64,000 nt of DNA from assembly GCA_001898145.1 (NCBI GenBank), contig MKSR01000029.1, forward strand, positions 620,001 to 684,000, in the 5' to 3' direction. This DNA comes from Dyadobacter sp. 50-39. Lineage in GTDB: Bacteria > Bacteroidota > Bacteroidia > Cytophagales > Spirosomataceae. Positions 1-8,435 of this stretch are shown here, piece by piece. The position numbers were made by a program, and so were the translations under genes. Below the pieces are notes generated by a model. It saw only the letters and a list, made by a program, of their open reading frames with translations. It did no database searches and had not been told where the DNA came from. Positions within the stretch are counted from its first letter, which is position 1. Each line of letters begins with the position of its first letter.

Positions 1-186
1 GAACACGCCGCAGAAGTTCATGAAACCCGACCATATTACGGCTATATTCGGTTTCAGGGAGTTGGTATAAATAACCGTCGCCACCGCATTGGCGGTATCG
101 TGGAAACCATTAACAAATTCAAATGCGCAGGCCGCTAAAATACTAAAAGCGAGGAGGAGGAAAATGTCGGTTTCAAGACCAAACAT
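1..186 (-). CDS. Inorganic phosphate transporter, Pit family (N-terminal part, cut by window edge)
   Basis: Reading the minus strand from the ATG at 186 gives 62 codons that stay open to the window edge. The peptide begins MFGLETDIFLL and contains FEFVNGFHDTANAVAT, the N-terminal signature of Pit/PHO4-type low-affinity phosphate:cation symporters, in which the FVNGFHDTAN segment lies in the first membrane helices. Only the first one and a half helices are present. The protein would sit in the inner membrane and import phosphate as a metal complex. Upstream (187-273) is a short gap before the 3' end of rlmN, so it may have its own promoter. The family is clear. Whether the missing part is intact cannot be seen. 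Confidence 0.85.
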   Translation of the reverse strand, partial: MFGLETDIFLLLAFSILAACAFEFVNGFHDTANAVATVIYTNSLKPNIAVIWSGFMNFCGVF

Positions 187-273
187 AAAAGAAGTTGATA
201 GGTTGAATTATTGACGCAAAACTACTTATAAACGACCGACCCAATGTTAAGAAATTGTTAAGTCGGGTTAATT

Positions 274-1326
274 TCAGTTTGTTTCTTTGTTGGCCAGCTG
301 CCCGCAAGCAGCATCGATATCCTTGCCTCTGCTCCTTCTCACATGCACGGAAACCCCTCTATCTTCCAGAAAAGCGGCAAATTTATCCAACCGGTCGGCT
401 TCCGTATTTTTAAAATCAGCCTCGGCGATCGGATTGTACTCGATGATGTTCACACGCGCAGGAACACGCTTGCAAAATTCCCAAAGTTCCTTGGCGTCTT
501 GCAAAGTGTCGTTGAAATTATTGAAGACAATGTACTCGAAAGTAATCCGGTTGCCTGTTTTCTTATAAAAATAGTTCAACGCTTCGGCCAGGTTATCCAG
601 CGAGTTCGATTCGTTGATCGGCATGATCTGGTTGCGCTTTGCGTCGTTCGCGGCGTGCAGCGACAATGCTAGCCGGAACCGTACTTCATCGTCGGCCAGC
701 TTCGTGATCATTTTCGCAATGCCCGCCGTGGAAACCGTAATGCGTTTGGGCGACATGTTGAGCCCTTCCGGCGAGGTAATGTATTCTATGGATTTGAGGA
801 CGTTGGCATAATTGAGCAACGGCTCTCCCATACCCATATAAACAATGTTGGTCAGCGGTGCATTGAAAGTCTGCTCGGCCTGCTGAGCAATGGCTACCAC
901 CTGATCGTAGATTTCTCCCGCTTCCAGGTTCCGTTTCCGGTCCATATAGCCCGTCGCGCAGAACTTGCACGTGAGCGAGCACCCTACCTGGCTGCTCACG
1001 CAGGCGGTCATGCGGTCGGTGGCGGGAATGAGCACGCCTTCCACGAGGTTGCCGTCAAAAAGTTTGAATGCGGATTTGATCGTGCCGTCGTTGCTGTGCT
1101 GTTTTTTGGCAACGTCGAGCGAGTGGATCACGAAATGCTCGTTCATCAGCTGGCGCGTAGCGAGCGAGAGGTTGGTCATTTCGTCGAATGAATGGGCCGA
1201 TTTCTTCCAGATCCATTCATATATCTGTTTTGCCCTGAAAGCCTTCTCTCCGTGCTCGGTCATCCAGGTTTTGATCTGGTCGACATTCATTTTACGGATG
1301 TCCTGCTTTTGCTGTATCGTGGTCAT
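274..1326 (-). CDS. rlmN: 23S rRNA (adenine2503-C2)-methyltransferase RlmN
   Basis: A 350-residue radical SAM enzyme that methylates C2 of A2503 in 23S rRNA and, in the known family, A37 in some tRNAs. The CX3CX2C iron-sulfur motif is at Cys116, Cys120 and Cys123 (VGCSLTCKFC). Cys109, in ACVSSQVGC, lies seven residues before it, as the catalytic Cys118 does in E. coli. The methyl-carrying cysteine of the family corresponds to Cys341 in DIDAACGQL near the C-terminus. The SAM-binding GEPLLNY segment is present. Length is normal. The start at 1326 is the first in-frame ATG, and a second Met at residue 13 (MNVDQIK) is an alternative. It is a single gene, with cvpA about 100 bp upstream on the same strand. 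Confidence 0.96.
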   Translation of the reverse strand: MTTIQQKQDIRKMNVDQIKTWMTEHGEKAFRAKQIYEWIWKKSAHSFDEMTNLSLATRQLMNEHFVIHSLDVAKKQHSNDGTIKSAFKLFDGNLVEGVLIPATDRMTACVSSQVGCSLTCKFCATGYMDRKRNLEAGEIYDQVVAIAQQAEQTFNAPLTNIVYMGMGEPLLNYANVLKSIEYITSPEGLNMSPKRITVSTAGIAKMITKLADDEVRFRLALSLHAANDAKRNQIMPINESNSLDNLAEALNYFYKKTGNRITFEYIVFNNFNDTLQDAKELWEFCKRVPARVNIIEYNPIAEADFKNTEADRLDKFAAFLEDRGVSVHVRRSRGKDIDAACGQLANKETN

Positions 1327-1429
1327 TTTCTCTATAATCTGTCAAACACACAGGGCATTCAACTGTAATTTTCTGCAAAGGTACTGAAAGTCAATAACGA
1401 ATGCTTAACCCGGAGCGAAAATCGAAAGT

Positions 1430-1963
1430 TCAATCTTCGAGGTAATCGCGTTTCCACTCACGGATAATGTCGGTGCCTTTGGGCATCAGCGACAATCCTT
1501 TGGTGATCACCGTAGGCGCCACAGGCACCACCAGCGGGTACAGGTAAGTGTCGTCGGTACGGTGCGCGGGAATTTTCACGCCGATGGCGTTTACCAGCCA
1601 AAAAAACACGCTGATCCCGAAAACCCAGGTAAAAACACCCACCATAGCTCCGGCGAAACTGTCGAAAGTACCCAGGATGGAGTACCGGAGTGACCGCCGG
1701 ATGGTGTAGCCGAATTGGTTCAGTAGAAAAATAGTGGGAAAGAAAATCGCCGAAAAGCCTACATAAGGCAGGATTTTTCGGGCGACGCCCTCACTGAAAT
1801 ACGGCGTGAGGACCTCCATCCCCAAACCCAGAAATTTGAAACCCAAAACCATGGCTACCACCATGCCCAGAATCCCGATGATCTCGATCAGCAGGCCTTT
1901 GCGGTAACCATGTAATGCGCCCCATAACAGGGGAAGAAGGATGAGAACATCCAGTAACTTCAT
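1430..1963 (-). CDS. CvpA family membrane protein
   Basis: A 177-residue protein that starts MKLLDVLILLPLLWGALHGY and has about four hydrophobic segments (roughly residues 5-20, 25-45, 68-85 and 103-128), which is the size and pattern of the CvpA family (colicin V production protein). The GYRKGLLIEI segment after helix 1 is typical of the family. Its role is not settled; family members are linked to envelope stress and toxin export. The start codon overlaps the yqeY stop codon (ATGA, 1960-1963), so the two genes are translationally coupled in one operon with yqeY first. The C-terminus is charged and probably cytoplasmic. Confidence 0.88.
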   Translation of the reverse strand: MKLLDVLILLPLLWGALHGYRKGLLIEIIGILGMVVAMVLGFKFLGLGMEVLTPYFSEGVARKILPYVGFSAIFFPTIFLLNQFGYTIRRSLRYSILGTFDSFAGAMVGVFTWVFGISVFFWLVNAIGVKIPAHRTDDTYLYPLVVPVAPTVITKGLSLMPKGTDIIREWKRDYLED

Positions 1964-2409
1964 GCGAGCAATGCCTTAACCAGCGTGGAAACGACCCGTC
2001 CTTCTGCTTGTCCGGCCAGTTCTTTCGTGGCCACACCCATTACCTTACCCATATCCGAAGGTCCTGATGCGCCTACACGGGCAATGATTTCCTGCAATTT
2101 GGCTTTCACTTCGTCCTCGCTCAGCTGCTTGGGAAGGAATTGCTCGATAACCGCCAGCTCTGCCTCTTCTTTTTCCAAAAGGTCGGCGCGGCCTTGTGTT
2201 TTGTAGATATCGGCAGACTCGCGGCGTTGCTTGGCGGCTTTGGTCAAAAGCTTCAACTCGTCGTCGGCCGTAAGCTCACCGCTCGCACCGCCTTTGGTTT
2301 CTTCCAACAGGATCAACGACTTGATCGCGCGCAGCGCCCGCAATGTATCCTGGTCTTTGGCACGCATCGCGTCCTTGATGCCAGATTCTACTTGTGTTTT
2401 TAGTGACAT
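1960..2409 (-). CDS. GatB/YqeY domain-containing protein
   Basis: A 149-residue soluble protein of the GatB/YqeY family, which resembles the C-terminal tRNA-contacting tail of the amidotransferase subunit GatB. Recognisable segments are MRAKDQDTLRALRAIKSL, the helical ESADIYKTQGR stretch, and EQFLPKQLSEDE followed by a C-terminal GPSDMGKVMG segment. Length and order match stand-alone YqeY proteins. These are thought to act in tRNA-linked processes, but no firm role is known. Its stop codon overlaps the cvpA start by 4 bp. The start codon abuts a block of TGAATGA-type repeats (from 2421), which therefore lies in its 5' leader or promoter. Confidence 0.9.
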   Translation of the reverse strand: MSLKTQVESGIKDAMRAKDQDTLRALRAIKSLILLEETKGGASGELTADDELKLLTKAAKQRRESADIYKTQGRADLLEKEEAELAVIEQFLPKQLSEDEVKAKLQEIIARVGASGPSDMGKVMGVATKELAGQAEGRVVSTLVKALLA

Positions 2410-2420
2410 TGTTACTTTAA

Positions 2421-2746
2421 TGATGAATGATTGAATGATTGAATGTCAGAATTTTGAATGAGCGAATGAGTGAATGATTGAATATCTAGCGGGTAACTGT
2501 CATATGAAACTGAAACTGTGTATTTTGATACCGAAATGGTGTTAAAAATGGCATTTTCGGTGTATTTAAACACTTGAATGTTAAATTTGCAACAGACCGG
2601 CAAAGTTAGTAATTCACTTGAAAACTCGGTTTTATAAACGATCTATTCGGTCATTCAATCGTTCAAAACTCACACATTCAATCATTCACTCATTCACTCA
2701 TTCAATCATTCAATCATTCAATCTTTCACTCATTCACTCATTCAAC
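2421..2746. repeat. Two inverted blocks of TGAATGA heptamer repeats in the yqeY-pdxJ divergent gap
   Basis: The 348-bp gap between the divergent yqeY and pdxJ genes holds no credible gene. It has two repeat blocks. The left block (2421-2483) is built from TGAATGAT/TGAATGAG units on the plus strand. The right block (2651-2746) has the same units in reverse orientation (ATTCAATC, ATTCACTC). The stretch 2424-2445 is a perfect 22-bp reverse complement of 2699-2720. The same unit recurs at 63051-63084 before serC. The AT-rich middle part (about 2485-2650) must contain both promoters, but I could not assign one with confidence. Confidence 0.9.
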
Positions 2747-2757
2747 ATTAAAGTACC

Positions 2758-3477
2758 ATGACCCGTCTAAGCGTCAACATCAACAAGATCGCCACCCTTC
2801 GTAATTCCCGTGGCGGTGACAATCCCAATGTATTGAAAGTAGCGCTGGACTGCGAGCGGTTCGGGGCACAGGGCATTACCGTGCATCCGCGGCCCGACGA
2901 ACGGCATATCCGTTACCAGGATGTGTACGACCTCCGGGAGCTTGTCACGACCGAGTTCAATATTGAAGGTAACCCTTCCGAAAAGAAATTTGTGGAGCTG
3001 GTGCTAGCCAATAAGCCCGACCAGGTAACCCTCGTCCCCGACGCCCTGGGCGCTATCACTTCCAATGCAGGTTGGGATACCATCACCCATCGCTCCATTC
3101 TCACCGACCTGGTAGGCACATTCAAATCGGCTGGCATACGCGTTTCTGTTTTCGTAGATCCTGATGAAGAAATGGTAGAAGGGGCCAAAATATGTGGTGC
3201 CGACCGCGTGGAACTTTATACGGAGCCTTTCGCAGCCGGCTATTTCGAAAACCGCCAGAAAGCGGTGCTTCCATTTGTCAAGGCTGCCGAAAAGGCGCGC
3301 GAGGTAGGTCTCGGCCTGAACGCCGGCCACGACCTCAGCCTCGACAACCTCCATTTCCTGAAACAAAGCATCCCATGGCTCGACGAAGTGTCCATCGGCC
3401 ACGCATTGATCTGCGATGCATTATATATAGGATTGGAAAATACGATCCAGATGTATCTGCGGGAGTTGGAGTTGTAG
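2758..3477 (+). CDS. pdxJ: Pyridoxine 5'-phosphate synthase PdxJ
   Basis: A 239-residue TIM-barrel enzyme that condenses 1-deoxyxylulose 5-phosphate with 3-amino-2-oxopropyl phosphate to make pyridoxine 5'-phosphate, the last step of the DXP-dependent vitamin B6 route. Diagnostic segments are [16 protein letters not shown] near the N-terminus, the [13 protein letters not shown] active-site stretch (about residues 40-52), and [11 protein letters not shown] plus [12 protein letters not shown] for the phosphate site near the C-terminus. Length is normal for the family. It starts with ATG directly after a repeat block and is followed by a nested palindrome. It appears to be transcribed alone. Confidence 0.97.
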   Translation: MTRLSVNINKIATLRNSRGGDNPNVLKVALDCERFGAQGITVHPRPDERHIRYQDVYDLRELVTTEFNIEGNPSEKKFVELVLANKPDQVTLVPDALGAITSNAGWDTITHRSILTDLVGTFKSAGIRVSVFVDPDEEMVEGAKICGADRVELYTEPFAAGYFENRQKAVLPFVKAAEKAREVGLGLNAGHDLSLDNLHFLKQSIPWLDEVSIGHALICDALYIGLENTIQMYLRELEL

Positions 3478-3485
3478 GCGTTTTT

Positions 3486-3558
3486 TCAGCCTGAGCGGAG
3501 TCGAAGGCGTTGTGCATAACGCCTTCGACCGCCCGGCGGCCCGGTCCGCTCAGGCTGA
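3486..3558. repeat. Nested palindromic repeat element between pdxJ and the Gfo/Idh/MocA gene
   Basis: Two stems are stacked. The outer arms of 14 bp (3486-3499 and 3545-3558, TCAGCCTGAGCGGA and its complement) are perfect. Directly inside is a perfect 12-bp stem (3500-3511 with 3518-3529, GTCGAAGGCGTT) around a 6-base loop. A GC-rich 15-base spacer (3530-3544) lies between the inner and outer right arms. It sits between the 3' ends of two convergent genes and may end transcription in both directions, but it has no long T-run. A fragment with the same CAGCCTGAGCG core occurs at about 15929-15950, which points to a dispersed repeat family. Confidence 0.85.
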
Positions 3559-3567
3559 CGGTAGCAT

Positions 3568-5019
3568 CTACCACCCGGTCCGATACTCCCTTTTCACAAA
3601 CTGGTTCGCTAGGTCGAAATTGGTGATCTTCATATGGGTACCATCCCACATCAACCGCTGACGCCCCGGGAATACAAAACCCTTCCCATCTGCCTTCGCT
3701 TCACGATGGAGATAAGAACGCACGGCGAGGTTACCCATAAGCACGATCTCCGTCAGCGGCCCCGACTGGTCAAATGAAGAACTGGTGTAGGCGCCGTATC
3801 CTTTTTTACAAGCCTGCACAAATTGCTGTTGGTGACCCGGCCAGCCGCCGTGTACCAATGCACGCGGCTTGGTCGCGATCCTCACATTTTCGAATTTCTT
3901 CTCGGGCCATAGCCGCGGGTTTTCACCAAACATTTCGGCGCTGATAATGCCCTTTGTCCCTATAAATAAGATCCCGCCGTCTACGCTGCCGAAAACGGTT
4001 TTATAATCGCAGCCATCAGGCAGCTGCGGGCGCATGCCGCCGTCATACCAGTTGAGGTTGATTTCTTTGCCCGGTGTTTTGGAAGGGAATTTCAAATGGA
4101 TGTTGGCGGAAGGCGGGGCGACGTCGTCGAAGAATGCCTGCTGGAAAAAATCGGCGTACACCGAGCCTACGCTGCATTCAACCGACGTGGGATAACCCAG
4201 TTTCAGCGCCCGGAAAGGAACATCGAGGAAGTGGCAGCCCATATCACCCAGCGCGCCGGTACCGAAATCCCAGTAGCCACGCCAGCGGAAGGGCATGTAG
4301 GCCTCGTGGTAATCACGTTTCGGGGCAGTTCCGAGCCACAAGTCCCAGTCCACGCCCGCCGGCACGGGCTGCGACTCGCCCTTGTCCTTGGGCGATTGCA
4401 CGCCTTGCGGCCACACGGGCCTGTCCGTCCACACCTCTATCGTATGCACGTCCCCGATCGCGCCCGACTGCACGAGCGCTTCCGTGTTGCGGGTACCATC
4501 GCTGCTGCTGCCTTGGTTGCCCATTTGGGTTACTACCTTATATTTCCTGGCTGCTTCGGTGAGCATGCGTGCTTCCCAAATGTCTTTGGTCAGTGGTTTT
4601 TCCACATAAACATGCTTCCCGAGTTGCATGGCCGCAATGGCTACCGGGTAATGCATATGATCGGGCGTGGTGACGATGACGGCATCAAACGTCTTCGCCT
4701 CTTTCTCGAACATTTTGCGAAAATCCTTGTAGTAAGGCGCGTTGGGAAACTGCTTGCGGTATTTTTCGGATTGGCGGTCGTCCACATCACAAAGTGCCAC
4801 GATATTATCCGTACCATTGTTATACGCCTGCTTGATATTGAAGTCGGCCTTGCCGCCGCAGCCGACCGCGGCGATATTGAGCTTATCGCTCGGGGGAGTA
4901 AAGCCGCGCCCCAGCACGTGGCGCGGGACGATCATAAAGCTGCCCGCAGCCAGACTGCCCGCCCTGATAAAATCCCTTCTTCCGACCTTGTTTCCGGATG
5001 CCTTTTCGTGGTTTTCCAT
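3568..5019 (-). CDS. Tat-exported Gfo/Idh/MocA family oxidoreductase
   Basis: A predicted 483-residue NAD(P)-dependent oxidoreductase. The start at 5019 is preferred over an ATG 16 codons upstream because it places a twin-arginine signal (GRRDFIRAGSLAAGS, about residues 12-26) at the N-terminus. The protein is therefore probably folded with its cofactor and exported to the periplasm. The Rossmann segment LNIAAVGCGGKADFNI and the family motif VYVEKPLTKD, with the catalytic-site lysine of EKP, are both present, followed by a large C-terminal substrate domain. Exported members of this family act on sugars or glycosides; some cleave glycosides through a keto intermediate. The substrate is unknown. 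It is a lone gene, 64 bp downstream of the SCP2 gene on the same strand. Confidence 0.9.
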   Translation of the reverse strand: MENHEKASGNKVGRRDFIRAGSLAAGSFMIVPRHVLGRGFTPPSDKLNIAAVGCGGKADFNIKQAYNNGTDNIVALCDVDDRQSEKYRKQFPNAPYYKDFRKMFEKEAKTFDAVIVTTPDHMHYPVAIAAMQLGKHVYVEKPLTKDIWEARMLTEAARKYKVVTQMGNQGSSSDGTRNTEALVQSGAIGDVHTIEVWTDRPVWPQGVQSPKDKGESQPVPAGVDWDLWLGTAPKRDYHEAYMPFRWRGYWDFGTGALGDMGCHFLDVPFRALKLGYPTSVECSVGSVYADFFQQAFFDDVAPPSANIHLKFPSKTPGKEINLNWYDGGMRPQLPDGCDYKTVFGSVDGGILFIGTKGIISAEMFGENPRLWPEKKFENVRIATKPRALVHGGWPGHQQQFVQACKKGYGAYTSSSFDQSGPLTEIVLMGNLAVRSYLHREAKADGKGFVFPGRQRLMWDGTHMKITNFDLANQFVKREYRTGW

Positions 5020-5083
5020 GCTTGTGTAATCGGTTATTGAAAACTGATGGTATCCTGAAAAAGGCACCCGGCCTGAAAGCCTA

Positions 5084-5386
5084 CTATCGGCGTCCGAAGG
5101 TTTCTGCGATCTTCATCGCCACGCCCATATCGCCGTCTATTTTCAATTTGCCCGTCATAAGGGCCATCATCGCGTTCAGGTCGCCGTCAATGAGTTTCAA
5201 TGCATTTTTCACCGAAACTTCAAAGATAGCGTCCGCTTCGCCATCGGTGTTGGAAACGCTGTTGGGTACGGATTTACCATCGACAAACAGGACTCCTTCA
5301 TCGGTCACAAATTTGGCTGTGGCATCCAGTCCGCTATCGGTCCCCAGGATATTTGCAATGCGTTCAGTCAGAATTTGAAGGCTCAT
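5084..5386 (-). CDS. SCP2 sterol-binding domain protein
   Basis: A 100-residue protein made of one SCP2 (sterol carrier protein 2) fold. The central FEVSVKNALKLIDGDLNAMM and MTGKLKIDGDMGVAMKI segments are the family core. Stand-alone bacterial SCP2 proteins bind lipids or acyl chains, but their physiological role is unclear. No signal peptide is seen, so it is probably cytoplasmic. The upstream gap (5387-5539) is shared with the divergent gene at 5540 and must hold promoters for both. The Gfo/Idh/MocA gene follows after a short gap and may be cotranscribed, though the functions are not obviously linked. Confidence 0.9.
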   Translation of the reverse strand: MSLQILTERIANILGTDSGLDATAKFVTDEGVLFVDGKSVPNSVSNTDGEADAIFEVSVKNALKLIDGDLNAMMALMTGKLKIDGDMGVAMKIAETFGRR

Positions 5387-5539
5387 AAGTGCTGTTTGTT
5401 AGAAAGTTTGAGTTTTATTGGATTAAAAACGACAAATGTAGGCCGACCGGAAGAATATTCAAATGCCTTTGGTGTTTTCACCGAAAACGGCAAATTTTAC
5501 ATTCTTCATCAGAAAACCTGCTGATCTGTTACTAACTGA

Positions 5540-6022
5540 ATGAGTGCACCTGTGAATCGCCCCACGTTCCTTACAATTTTGTGTTTTCTTACCTTCATGA
5601 GTGCCGTGTCGGGCCTTTGGACCCAATCCGAAAGGCTTTGGAACCCTGGTGTCACCGCCGACAAAACCCGCGAAACATTTGAAGCAGTCCGCGAGAACCT
5701 CGATCGCCAGGGAAGTGCCGCTCAGGCCAAGACGATGGACAAAATGTTTGAGGCGATCATCGAGCAGACCACCGCTGAAAACATCAAAACCAGCGCCATT
5801 ATCATGCTCATTTTCGAGTCGCTTTCGCTGTATGCGGCCTATCTGATGTGGAACCTGCAACGGCGCGGCTACTACCTTTACCTGGGGGGAATGGCGGTCG
5901 CATTTTGCGCGCCATTACTGATGATCGGCGGCTGGATGGGCGTGATTACCGCCATGGCCGGCGTCTTTTTCAGCATTTTCATGGCGATCCTCTATGCCTT
6001 CAACCTGAAACACATGTATTAA
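5540..6022 (+). CDS. Hypothetical four-helix membrane protein
   Basis: A 160-residue protein not recognised as a named family. It has a hydrophobic segment at residues 9-27 (FLTILCFLTFMSAVSGLW), a polar, probably extracytoplasmic segment of about 60 residues with acidic and glutamine-rich helices, then three hydrophobic stretches at about 84-102, 108-126 and 129-152. The ending NLKHMY is typical of a short cytoplasmic tail. It lies between the divergent SCP2 gene and the ppiD-like gene, and could be cotranscribed with neither. Codon use looks like that of the neighbours. No function can be proposed from sequence alone. Confidence 0.75.
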   Translation: MSAPVNRPTFLTILCFLTFMSAVSGLWTQSERLWNPGVTADKTRETFEAVRENLDRQGSAAQAKTMDKMFEAIIEQTTAENIKTSAIIMLIFESLSLYAAYLMWNLQRRGYYLYLGGMAVAFCAPLLMIGGWMGVITAMAGVFFSIFMAILYAFNLKHMY

Positions 6023-6107
6023 AGCCCTGAGACCCACCTCTTGCTCGCTCCCGGCCGCCGCGCAACGACGGGATGTTACCAATAATTGTAAATAGGAATG
6101 TAAGGTC

Positions 6108-6138
6108 TTGCATTCCACGAAGAAAACTTTTTATTTTG
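6108..6138 (+). promoter_or_regulatory. Possible Bacteroidota-type promoter of the ppiD-like gene
   Basis: TTG at 6108-6110 and TTATTTTG at 6131-6138 are separated by 20 bp and end 22 bp before the start codon at 6161. The known Bacteroidota consensus is TTTG at -33 and TANNTTTG at -7 with about 19 bp between. The match is good but not perfect, since the second base of the -7 box differs. Confidence 0.35.
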
Positions 6139-6160
6139 CGCACTAATTTGAATCGAGAAA

Positions 6161-8275
6161 ATGGCTTTAATTAACAAAATCAGAGAAAAATCCGGGGTAG
6201 CCGTCACGGTTATCGCTATCAGTTTAATTCTTTTTATGGTTGGGGGCGATTTGCTGGGCCCTAATTCCCTGCTTGGCGACAACAAACAAGTCGTGGGAGA
6301 GATTGCCGGGAAAGAAATTAATATCAAAGATTTTCAAAGCCGGGTGGACGGATTCCGTCAGAACTACGAGGCACAGTCGGGCCGCAGCCTGAACGAAGGT
6401 GAGCTGGCCGGTTTGAGAGACCAGGCTTGGAACCAGTTCGTGGTGGACATTGCGTATAAAAAGCAATACGACAAACTGGGTCTGACGGTAACGGACGACG
6501 AACTGTACGACATGGTACAGGGTAACCACATCAGCCCATCGATTCTGCAGGCATTTTCAGATCCTACCACCGGCCGTTTCGACAAGAACGCGGTGATCAA
6601 CTACCTGAAAAACCTCAAAACACTCCCGCTGGAACAGCAGAAATCCTGGGAGAACTTCGAAAATAGCCTTCGTGAAGAGCGTACGCGTACCAAATACGAG
6701 AACATGCTTCGCCTCTCCACCTACACTCCCAAAGCGCAAGCTGAAAAAGAGTACGTAGCGCAGAATACCAAAGCCAATCTCCGCTATCTGTACGTACCTT
6801 ATTTCTCGGTTGTAGATACTACCATTAAAGTGACCGACGCACAGCTTCAGGACTACCTGAGCGCGCACAAAAAAGAATACAAAGGAACCGACACCCGTTC
6901 GATCGAGTACGTGACGTTCCCCGTACAGCCTGCTAAGGACGATAGCGCTGCATTGTATAATGAAATCAAAGAACTTGCACGCGGCCTGGCCACGGCACAA
7001 AGCGACTCGGCATTTGCTGCGATGAACAGCGACATTCCAATGCCGATCAACCAGTCGTACGCTACCATGAGCGACCAGTTGAAAGAAGCTGTGAAGACAT
7101 TCGTGCCGGGTGGTGTTTACGGACCTTACCGCGAAGGCAATACCTATTATATCTACAAATACGGCGGTACCCGTGCCGACACCGTCTCTTCTGCCAAAGC
7201 AAGCCACATCCTGATCCGTGCTGAAAACCAGTCGGACTCTGCGAAAACGGCTGCTCGCGTAAAAGCGGAAGGTATCCTGGCGCAGATCAAGGCTGGTGCC
7301 AACTTCGAGGCATTGGCTGCCACTTCCAGCGCGGATCCCGGTTCGGCGCAGCGTGGCGGTGACCTGGGCTACTTCCAGAACAACGGCGCGATGGTGAAAC
7401 CATTTGAAGAAGCTGTGTTCTCGGCAAGCGCTCCGGGCCTGATCCCTCACCTGGTAGAAAGCCAGTTTGGTTTCCACATCATTAAAGTAACTGCTCCGAA
7501 ATCAAATACCTTGTACCGCATTGCCGCGATTGGTAAAACGATCGCTCCAAGCCAGGCTACCCGCGACGAAGCGTACAGAAGAGCCGACGAATTCGCAAAC
7601 GCTGTGAAAAGCCGCGAGCAGTTTGAAGAGGCTGTTAAGAAAAACAAAGCCCTGGTTCTTGCTAATGCCAATCGTATTCCTGAGTCGGCTACCAATATCA
7701 ATGCCATCCAGAATGCCCGCGAGATCGTAAGATGGGCATTCAAGGAAGATACCAAAACTTCGACGGTATCACCGGTGTTCGAAACAGAAGAGCAATATGT
7801 CGTAGCGGTATTGACCAGCAAATCGGACGCGAAAGATGTGAAAGTGGATGATTTCCGTGACGAACTGACTACGAAAGTCCGGAACCAGATCAAAGCCGAG
7901 CAAATCACTGCCAAGCTGAAAGGCGCAACAGGATCGCTCGAAGATATGGCGAAGAAATACGGTGCCGGTGCACTGGTTGAATCGGCCAGCGATATTTCCC
8001 TCGCTACCGGCTTTCTGACCAGCGCAGGTTTCGATCCTATCGCTCTTGGAAAAGCATTCGGTTTGAAGGCCGGCCAGAAATCAGGCGTGTTCACCGGCGA
8101 AAACGGCGTGTTCGTCATGGAGCTCGTTAGCAAAACCGACGCTCCGAAAATCGCAGACTTCACACAGTACAAAACGCAGCTGACCCAATCACTGGAAAGC
8201 CGCATGTCGTACCTGGTGAACGAAGCTATCCGCGAGAACGCTAAAATCGAAGATCGCCGCGCGAAATTCTTCTGA
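6161..8275 (+). CDS. PpiD-like periplasmic peptidylprolyl isomerase
   Basis: A 704-residue envelope chaperone. One N-terminal membrane helix (about residues 12-31, SGVAVTVIAISLILFMVGGD) anchors it in the inner membrane, with the rest in the periplasm. An N-terminal SurA/PpiD-type chaperone region follows. A parvulin (PpiC) domain spans about residues 344-446, starting KASHILIRAE and ending SQFGFHIIKV, with the family GGDLGYF motif inside. A long C-terminal region has a second, degenerate parvulin-like stretch. Architecture and length match SurA_N/PpiD proteins of Bacteroidota, which help fold outer-membrane proteins. That fits the many SusC-type barrels in this window. A strong terminator follows, so it is the last or only gene of its transcript. 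Confidence 0.93.
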   Translation: MALINKIREKSGVAVTVIAISLILFMVGGDLLGPNSLLGDNKQVVGEIAGKEINIKDFQSRVDGFRQNYEAQSGRSLNEGELAGLRDQAWNQFVVDIAYKKQYDKLGLTVTDDELYDMVQGNHISPSILQAFSDPTTGRFDKNAVINYLKNLKTLPLEQQKSWENFENSLREERTRTKYENMLRLSTYTPKAQAEKEYVAQNTKANLRYLYVPYFSVVDTTIKVTDAQLQDYLSAHKKEYKGTDTRSIEYVTFPVQPAKDDSAALYNEIKELARGLATAQSDSAFAAMNSDIPMPINQSYATMSDQLKEAVKTFVPGGVYGPYREGNTYYIYKYGGTRADTVSSAKASHILIRAENQSDSAKTAARVKAEGILAQIKAGANFEALAATSSADPGSAQRGGDLGYFQNNGAMVKPFEEAVFSASAPGLIPHLVESQFGFHIIKVTAPKSNTLYRIAAIGKTIAPSQATRDEAYRRADEFANAVKSREQFEEAVKKNKALVLANANRIPESATNINAIQNAREIVRWAFKEDTKTSTVSPVFETEEQYVVAVLTSKSDAKDVKVDDFRDELTTKVRNQIKAEQITAKLKGATGSLEDMAKKYGAGALVESASDISLATGFLTSAGFDPIALGKAFGLKAGQKSGVFTGENGVFVMELVSKTDAPKIADFTQYKTQLTQSLESRMSYLVNEAIRENAKIEDRRAKFF

Positions 8276-8304
8276 TCTTATTTTCCAGATCAATCTTATT
8301 CCAG

Positions 8305-8337
8305 GAGGAGCAGAAATTAAATCTGCTCCTCTTTTTT
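8305..8337 (+). terminator. Intrinsic terminator after the ppiD-like gene
   Basis: A perfect 10-bp stem (8305-8314 with 8322-8331, GAGGAGCAGA) and a 7-base loop are followed by a run of six T (8332-8337), which is a textbook rho-independent terminator. Confidence 0.93.
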
Positions 8338-8435
8338 ATGCGGTCTGCAAATTTTTCAGAAAAAAGTGATAGTATTGCAGTATGAAATGTCAATTTTACA
8401 CTTATTAATAATACAACACGATTAATCACATTCAA

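Noticed and set aside
2412-2603. Short open frame in the yqeY-pdxJ gap
   Set aside because: It is made from the repeat block and AT-rich DNA. Its peptide is low in complexity and has no support.
8338-8435. Gap before xylA searched for a tRNA, promoter or xylose operator
   Set aside because: No tRNA fold, clear promoter pair or inverted operator was found.
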